DNA of 64,000 bases from the NCBI GenBank assembly GCA_013420905.1, contig JAAXNY010000004.1, positions 744,001 through 808,000 on the forward strand, read 5' to 3'. The stretch comes from Collybia mongolica (taxonomy: Eukaryota; Basidiomycota; Agaricomycetes; Agaricales; Clitocybaceae). Below the pieces are notes generated by a model, which saw only the letters and a list, made by a program, of their open reading frames with translations, was not told the DNA's origin and ran no database searches. Positions within the stretch are counted from its first letter, which is position 1; each line of letters begins with the position of its first letter. The translations under genes were made by a program, and so were the position numbers. Below, in pieces: positions 57,025-64,000 of the stretch.

Positions 57025-59744
57025 CCCCCTTGCCCCCTATGACGCCCAAAAAAGGAAGGTGAGCTGACTAAGCATCCCATGCCCCTCAACTGGTTATTGC
57101 AAGTCATTGCAAATCAGTAATCACTATGGGTTGCCCACTAATGCTGATTTTTGGCTCTCTCCCCCATAATGCTACAAAATAGAAAAAGGATTTATAAAGT
57201 TACTAGCATTCTGTGTTCTATTCATAGAATGAGGTCATTCCTTTTTGCAGTGGGCCAGAATTTTCAATTCTTCACAAAAATCAGTAACAATTCATGTGAC
57301 TTTTTGATCTAAATGTTATTGACTGTCTTTATCTATACAATTTTCCTTAATACTTTCTTTTTTGATTGATGTCATTCTGCATTGCTAGTTGGTATGTACA
57401 TCATTTTATTCCATATGATGTTGTTCCAAATTGACAACAAAATAACTTTCATTTGTTCATCACATGATCAATTTCAACTTACAACAAAGCCAGAGATGTT
57501 GGATTGGCAAGCCTATACACAGCACAAATGAGAAAAAGATCCTGTTTTTCAGAATACACAATATTTCCACATCAATCTACATGTATGTTTGAATTATTTT
57601 GAAATATAGGCACCTTTGGACCACATTTCCTCTCCAAAAAGACCTTACAATTGCTCCAGATCAATGGTATATGATATCTTGATGAAAGACTGCTAAAGAG
57701 GTCAGGAGCTTGGTCTTCAATAAGAAGTTTTGATTGTGTATAAGTGTATCTGCCTTTCTATTAAGGGTGGAGGAGTGATAATAACTAAGGAAAGGGCTTA
57801 GAGGTTTAGAGTGAATATCTTTCACTGATAAAGTCCTGTTCTTGGTGCATATTTTGGGGTGCATGTACCACTTCTTGGCAGTCAGTAGATTATTGAACAA
57901 GACCTTTATAAGGGGACCTGCTTTCGAGGAGGAAGCATTATTAATGAATGGCAGCAACTTGTCTGATCCTGTCTGAAATAGTCACCACTATTGCTGGATG
58001 AATAAACCCTGGTGTCTTGTAACATTCTAATATCTTAGATGACTATTCATTCCATAATAATCCATCCAGTAAAAACTACCTAAGCTTGTGAAGAAGTAAG
58101 ACATTGGTAAGATGCATTGCTTGAGTATCCAAAAAACATCTCATGTTGAAGTCATGCGACCTTTTCTCAAGACACGATTGGATCAAAGTAAATTGTTTAC
58201 TTGTTCACATGCATTAACCTCTGTGCAGCCACAACCATGCCCAGACACTCATAGACACAACAATCCACTGATTCAAGGATGTTTGATGGCTAGAAAAGAA
58301 AGGGGGTGACTTTAGTAAGAGACCCACCAGGTACATCCCCTAGCCATATCACCTCCCCACTCCCCACTTACTATTTCATTCTTGTTATTATGCAGGTCAA
58401 TGTTGACACCATACGCAGTCAGCAGCTGAACAACCTGCCCCTTCTCACACACAGATTTCACTTATTACCTTACAACCAACATGCCTTCCCATCATCTGCT
58501 ACATTGCCACTCACCATGTCTGTGACATCCAAAGTCAACCAAGACCTAGCTACTGCAATTTGCACACAAAACACTGCTTGTCCTCAAGTGCAGCAAGTCA
58601 CCTTATTTAGAGGTCTGATGCTAAGGTTGACTCAAATGGATGGTATCAAGATCACTTGCCCCTGGACCATAGGCAATAGGTATTCACTATTAGTATTAGC
58701 AGTGTCTAGTTTTTTGTCATTTGAAGGGATTTACCAGCTAACACACACACCTCCACTGTATTCCAATGTGGCCACTCAATAGGAAGAGGCTGACCTGCCA
58801 AGGTCTTAGCTCATGCCAAAGGTAAGTATAGAAGCTCCCTACTCTCTATTGGTGGCTGTGTTGCCATTACCATAGTCTTATATGTAGTCCATAATTAATT
58901 CCATGTCATATTTTATTGTGATAAGGCCTCAGAATACCAGGCAATGAGCTTGTTGTTGAGCAAAGTGAGGACAGTCAGATCAATCATTGCCCAGCTGGCC
59001 GGAGCAGTCTCCGAAATGGCCTAGGCTCAGTGGAGACCAAACTTTGACAAGCAAACTTTGAACCAAACATTGGAATTTTGAATCATACACATGTAGCTCT
59101 CATCTACCATACTATCAGTGGCCCATCATTGCCTATGGGCAAGGTAATGCTTATTTTCATTTTGGCCACTTCCACTGCTCCGTTTGCCTCAAAAAAAACC
59201 ATAGCTTGCTGCATGTTATTTAAATAAGATCTTCAACTCAGAACAATGAATAAACATCCTGTGATTCATGGGGAGGCTCAAGAAGGTGATTTCAATCAAG
59301 TGCATTGTCTTTTCATGGTCAGGCCTACAACTAGGGGAGAGCTCACAGGAAATCAGTTGGATACAAAACTTTCTATGTATCAATAACTCCTATTCTAGAT
59401 ATTTTACAATATAAGGGTACAGAGTGCGAGATACCATGGCAGGCTCCAGTTTTGTTGTTCAGAGGTGAAAGTGACAAGGACCCTTGTGTTCATTGTGACA
59501 TTTTCAGATCCCACTATAGCTCAGCAGTTGACACTGCATGTTTTGGGGTATGAAATACGCTTGATTTTTGATGTGGCAACAGTGACAAAAATAAGCAGTA
59601 CATGTCTCATTTGCTGAAATCAAGCACCTCGTGTTGGTCAACACCCGCCACATTTTCTCCCCCAAAAAACAATATTTGAGGCAGGGCAATATGTCTGTAA
59701 GAACCAGTTCTATATACTAGTAATGTTATGAATCCTCATTTTCT
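57025..59744. other. CpG-poor DNA, no supported gene
   Basis: About 2.7 kb. Open frames at 57661-57957 and 58306-58782 show no domain and have biased composition. The end (59590-59715) shares repeat words with 53.7-54.3 kb. The segmental duplication starts by 59745 at the latest. Confidence 0.5.
59651..59715 (+). repeat. Dispersed repeat, copy 2
   Basis: Near match to 54241-54305 (TTTTCTCCCCC-A-run, TTTGAGGCAGGGCAAT, CTGTAAGAACCAG). It ends about 30 bp before the segmental duplication. Confidence 0.75.
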
Positions 59745-60002
59745 ATTTCGTAGCGTTACGGGGGAGGGAGTCAAAAATTGGCATTAGTGGGCCATCCATA
59801 GTACTTGACCATTACATTTGGGTGATGTTAAAACTCGCAACTAAAGTTTGACTTTATTTTTTACTGAGTGTCCTCATTGTGGATATGGGTAATTTACCCC
59901 ATGTCCAGAATGCGGCATCATATTTGTTTTCAATACTCTCCGTGCCGGACTTCAAGATATCAATCAATTAACGAAGGATTGTGTCTGGGCGTGGGTTGTG
60001 TA

Positions 60003-60779
60003 TAGGGCTGCACGCCGTATCCGTATTTACGGCGATACGGTAGCCGTATTACGGTGGCCGTATCCGTCCCATCGTCACCCAAGCGCGCCTCTTTGACGGT
60101 ACGGTGTACGGTACGGGTATCCGCCGTCCGACCCGTCAACTGACGGCCGTTGACGGCTCGATACGGGTATACGGTCCACGTGACTTTGAAAATGCGCCTC
60201 GTCGATGCATTTGCACAACAGACTGGCATGATGATGCATTTACCTCCTCAGATGACAGACGAAGGGTTGTATTACCAACCCCTCTACTTTGTGTGCTGGG
60301 ATTGCGCTCTGAATCACGCCTTCTTCCCATTGGCAATGGATGCTCGAAGGGTTATCACGGAGCGACGTATCGGGGTGGAGGGATATAAAATATAACACTA
60401 GGGTTAGTTTACGGCCTGTAAACTTTTGATGAGAACAACACACTTCCTACTAAATCAAAAATTCAGTGCAGAGGTATGTGTTCTGATTCGCATACCTGGT
60501 GAGATCATCAATAACAGCCGTACTCTTGCATAATACAGATATTCCGCTGTCAACAAAAGTCCTTTGAGGCAAGAAGCGCAAACACAACACAACGAGACAG
60601 CATACATCCAGTAATCATAAATTTATTGTAAGATCTATTAGCCGTATGCCCGTATTAGCCCGTCAACGGCCGTATTGGCACCCGTACCGTGCCGTCAGGC
60701 TTGCCGCTGAAGGGTGTACGGTTACGGTTACGGCGAACTATACGGCCGTATACCGTATACGGTACGGTGTGCAGCCCTA
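60003..60779. mobile_element. Non-autonomous hAT-type element (copy B)
   Basis: The same element as 259-1039, 777 bp, with the same GTTGTGTA target duplication (59995-60002 and 60780-60787). It was therefore present before the segmental duplication. Confidence 0.85.
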
Positions 60780-61503
60780 GTTGTGTAGCCAATTCTGTCA
60801 CGACTGAACATTGTGAGTTCTTTCCGTAAGCCTCAACACCATGGACATGACATCTTCAATTTCTGCAGGCTTACCTTCCCTGAATCTTAGGTTCTGGGTA
60901 TAGACGTGGTCCCCAAAATCGAGAAGGCATCCGTTGAAGACAAGGCATCACAAGGTCAGTTCTCTCCCCTCTACCCATCATTCATGGTAGATCTTGCAAC
61001 AAGAATTAGAAACGTAGCTGACGCTGGCTCCCATGTGTGTTTCGCGGTTTACAACCGGCCAACACGACGGGGCTGCCATCCATCAAATATCCTTCCGTTA
61101 ATGTCACATCATTCCTCACTGTACGAATGACACTCACTTCATCGTCAGTGTCAGCTACTTCCACATGACGCCAATCCTCATCTAGCACATAGTTTTCTAT
61201 GACGGGCTTGCGAGGTCCACTACGACCTATAAATCATCCTACCTGTTCAATCAAACCAATAAAGGTAACGTTATTGACTGAAGGCGCTCCACGTTATTGC
61301 CATTATACAAGAGAACTATTCTTACATCTTTTTTCGATAGAGGCCATTGTCGCAAGTCGTGTCCACACGCACGCGGCCCCCTATGTAGAGTACACATTGT
61401 AAACATTAACAAATTTCACTCCGAAATTGATCATCTTTTGTCGAGTTCTCAACCAGCTCTAGTATCTGAGCCTCCCAGTAACAAAATCATATTATGGTTT
61501 TGC

Positions 61504-63590
61504 TTACATCGATAGGTTAATAATATTAACAGGCACGGCTCCATCATAGTATTGCCTGGCTGTCAGAAACACCACTTTTCCTTGACTCAAAACGACGCTA
61601 TAAGGGTACTCGGACTTTTCTTCCGAGTAGCCCTTTATGAGATCTGTTGGCCTCTTCTCTTCTATTGTAGAGTTAACTGCACCATGACGGGGTTTAACCA
61701 ATAAAAAAAACTCTTCTCCGGAAGTGGTGTCTCTGAATGTTAATATCCCAGGTTCGTCATTTTCCGTGTACAAGATGACGAAGCCAAGATGCTTGACCCA
61801 AGATGTAAGAACACACTCTTGGGGGGTGTTGATATCAGCCACGAATCCATGTTCGGGTGCAGGTGGAATAACCAGAAAAGCATCCTTGCACAAGGGGGGC
61901 TCAGGAAGGCCTGCAGGCTGTTGGTATTTTTGTGGCGTCGCCTCGATGTGAATTTCCAACTTGTATTTGCCAGTACTATACACTGACCGACCGAAGTGAG
62001 TCTTGGTAGAAACAGTGACCAACCATCCATATGTGAGATTCCTGTAGGCCCTGTCCAAGAATCGGTTCTTCTTCCTCCACTGAATACCACCATCAATGGA
62101 AGAGGTGCAATAGGCATTTAAAGCGTTCCATTCATCACTATCCCCAGGTTCAGTGGCTGACAGGATATTGCACCAGATCGTTTCCGGTTTCCGGATGCCA
62201 CTAATGACAGCAAATTTTCCGAATTCATCATGACCTTCAAACATCAAAACAGCCTCAGGATTATCGGAAAAACTTGTGAAGAAACTCTGCTGCTGCACAT
62301 ATTGCTGCATATGTTGCGGTATATGTGGCGTTACATTATCACAACCAATGGGATTTATTTGGATAGATGAACAGTTGATGGGTAGATTGACTTGAATTTC
62401 GAGATATTCGCCAGAGACGGGTTCCCGATCATTTGGTGTGGAGTAATTTTCTGCAATATAGATAGAAGACAGGTTGGCAGGAGGGCCTGCACTGGCCGAT
62501 GTCTGTTCCAATGTCATGGTATCTGATCGGATGTATGTGCCGGATTGCAGGAAGTATGGTTGTGGTTGCGAGAGAGTGATCACGATAGGTTCAGACTTTC
62601 CAGCGAAACGGCAATTCAGGAAAGCTAGAATCTCTTGTTCCCCACTTTGAGATTTTATTGCGATCGGCAACTCGATGTGTAGCCCACGATTGGTGATGGC
62701 GTAAGGAAGCGTTTCGATATTGCCGGCATGAGTTGTTTGGTCAACATTTGAAGTTGGACCAGTAATGCTTTCAATGTTGCCCGAGTCGCGGAATTCGCTT
62801 GGGGAGCGTGCCAATATTCCTCTATACTTCTCTGGGTGGAATATAGAGACATAATCCGCCTTCCAGGCAAATATAGAGTGATCCGTGGATTTCTTGATAA
62901 TCTCGTATTGGAGTCGAATGAATGCCTTTTTACCCTCTCCGTAAAGGAGTGGCATATTGACGTCGAATATCCCCATCAAGCTATACGCAATGTCTTCTTC
63001 TCGCGTTGTCTTTCTCTTAGCCGCCCAGGACATCCTTACTGCAACCGGTACGTCGTTCAGAAAAGTGTCCCCCACGATGACCTCCGGGCTAATTCCTGTC
63101 ACAGAAGAGACATGTCCTGCAGAGAGGCTTTGGTACCGATATCAACCCAATCTTTCGCATAGAAGATGACTGTTGGCGGCGCAATGAGTTCTTGTAACGT
63201 CCAACCTCTGGTGAACCAGTGGCTCAACGCGAATAAAGAATGAGGATCGTCAGGATCCCCTTCGCTCACAACATCATATAGATAGGCATAGCAGATCCGT
63301 GCGTTCTTGTACCAAGCGTACATCGAGTTGATGGCTTCTGAGAGCTCGGCGCTGCTATCCTTGTTGATGCAACAAGTGTCGATCCAGATGTACTTGAGAC
63401 CATCCTGTCTGGCCGTGTTACAAGCGCTGGTGATCTTTGCATAGCCGTGCATCTTCCTGGCCTTATTAGGGTCAGCGAGATCTTGGAATAAGACCTCTTC
63501 CATCTCCCATACATGAGATAATATCGCATAGTCGGGAACGTTGCTTCGGAAATACGTCAAAGTTATGTTATTTGTATCCAAGAGGTGCAT
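61504..63590 (-). pseudogene. HET-domain gene, frameshifted copy
   Basis: Copy of the HET gene at 1765-3852. One C is missing near 63111 (GAGACATG here, GAGACCATG in copy A), so translation leaves the frame after about residue 160, right at the end of the HET domain, and stops a few codons later. The rest of the frame (63102-61504) is open without another lesion. Several amino-acid changes separate the copies. The truncated product would still be a nearly complete HET domain, so it is not certain that this copy is inert. Confidence 0.9.
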
Positions 63591-64000
63591 GATCGGCCAA
63601 GTAAAGTGGTACGCGTCGCAAGAGGTGAAGCCTATGTCAAGTAGTTAGGTGGCACGATAAAGCGATATACTAAGGAATGAAAGGTTAAGGCAGTACCTAC
63701 AAACGAGGAGATTTTTGCTCCGGTATCGCAATCACTGAGAATGACTTAAAGGACTTTAAGGAAGACTGTCGTTGCGAGGATTGGTGCTGTCACGATGAAA
63801 TATCAATCAGATGACGCAGACGGTGATTGATCATACGGGAGTCAAATGACATGAGCTTGTAGCGTCAAGACACAGTGTACTTAACAAATTTCCTGTTAGA
63901 CAGCCCCTAAAATGTTGTCCATAGTGCCGACCCATTCAACTTATGCTCCTATACCATATAGCCCTCCAGAGCGGAACTTGACACCATCCTTCGAGAAACA

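Larger units (their letters stand above)
59745..64000 (+). repeat. Segmental duplication, copy B
   Basis: Direct-orientation match to 1-4262, running off the window. Separation is about 59.74 kb. The sequence just left of 59745 cannot be compared because copy A starts at base 1. Confidence 0.95.

Noticed and set aside
58306..58782. A 158-codon plus-strand frame as a gene
   Set aside because: No domain, biased composition, in CpG-depleted repeat DNA; treated as chance.

Overview
The window is fungal nuclear DNA, most likely from a mushroom-forming basidiomycete (Agaricomycetes). The signs are many GT-AG introns of about 45-70 nt, HET-domain genes of the agaricomycete type, a spliced MIOS/SEA4 gene, a PIG-X gene, a captured Spt5-like KOW gene, and a dense, nested load of transposable elements. 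No prokaryotic, viral, CRISPR or rRNA features were seen.

Layout. 1-4262 is copy A of a segmental duplication of at least 4.26 kb; it carries a non-autonomous hAT element (259-1039) and an intact HET-domain gene (1765-3852, minus). 4263-10135 is a genic island: a spliced hypothetical nuclear protein (6519-8831) and, convergent with it, PIG-X (9422-10135) with one in-frame TGA. 10.1-18.85 kb is an old, CpG-poor graveyard with a Helitron helicase relic, a GC-hairpin tandem repeat and a degenerate DNA transposon that resembles P/THAP9 transposases and is itself split by a LINE tail.

18.85-39.44 kb is a rearranged block. A 2,030-bp segment with a small spliced gene is present twice in inverted orientation (18852-20881 and 37412-39441). 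Between the copies lie a reverse solo LTR (21627-22843), a KOW/Spt5-like gene truncated at both ends by LTRs (22844-24605), and a 12.8-kb Ty3/gypsy-type element with 1,218-bp LTRs (24606-37411). Its pol is interrupted by a 1,608-bp Tc1/mariner element. Beyond the Tc1 copy lies an intron-rich gene antisense to pol. A 7-bp sequence inside pol looks like a footprint left when a Tc1 copy excised, and the same TA target is still occupied by Tc1 in the inverted pol fragment next door.

40040-43881 is the MIOS orthologue (GATOR2/SEA complex, TORC1 control), complete except for one apparent frameshift. 44.06-48.06 kb holds two more HET-domain relics. 48.4-59.7 kb is a second CpG-poor repeat field with a LINE tail, two inverted-repeat elements and a second, inverted, identical-looking Tc1 copy (52048-53655). 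59745-64000 is copy B of the segmental duplication, where a one-base deletion breaks the HET gene.

How the parts relate. Cellular genes are few: HET (non-self recognition and cell death), PIG-X (GPI anchor assembly) and MIOS (amino-acid signalling to TORC1), plus three unrecognised genes. They do not form a pathway. The main story is repeat-driven remodelling: LTR-LTR and Tc1-Tc1 junctions, inverted and direct segmental duplication, and decay of HET paralogues.
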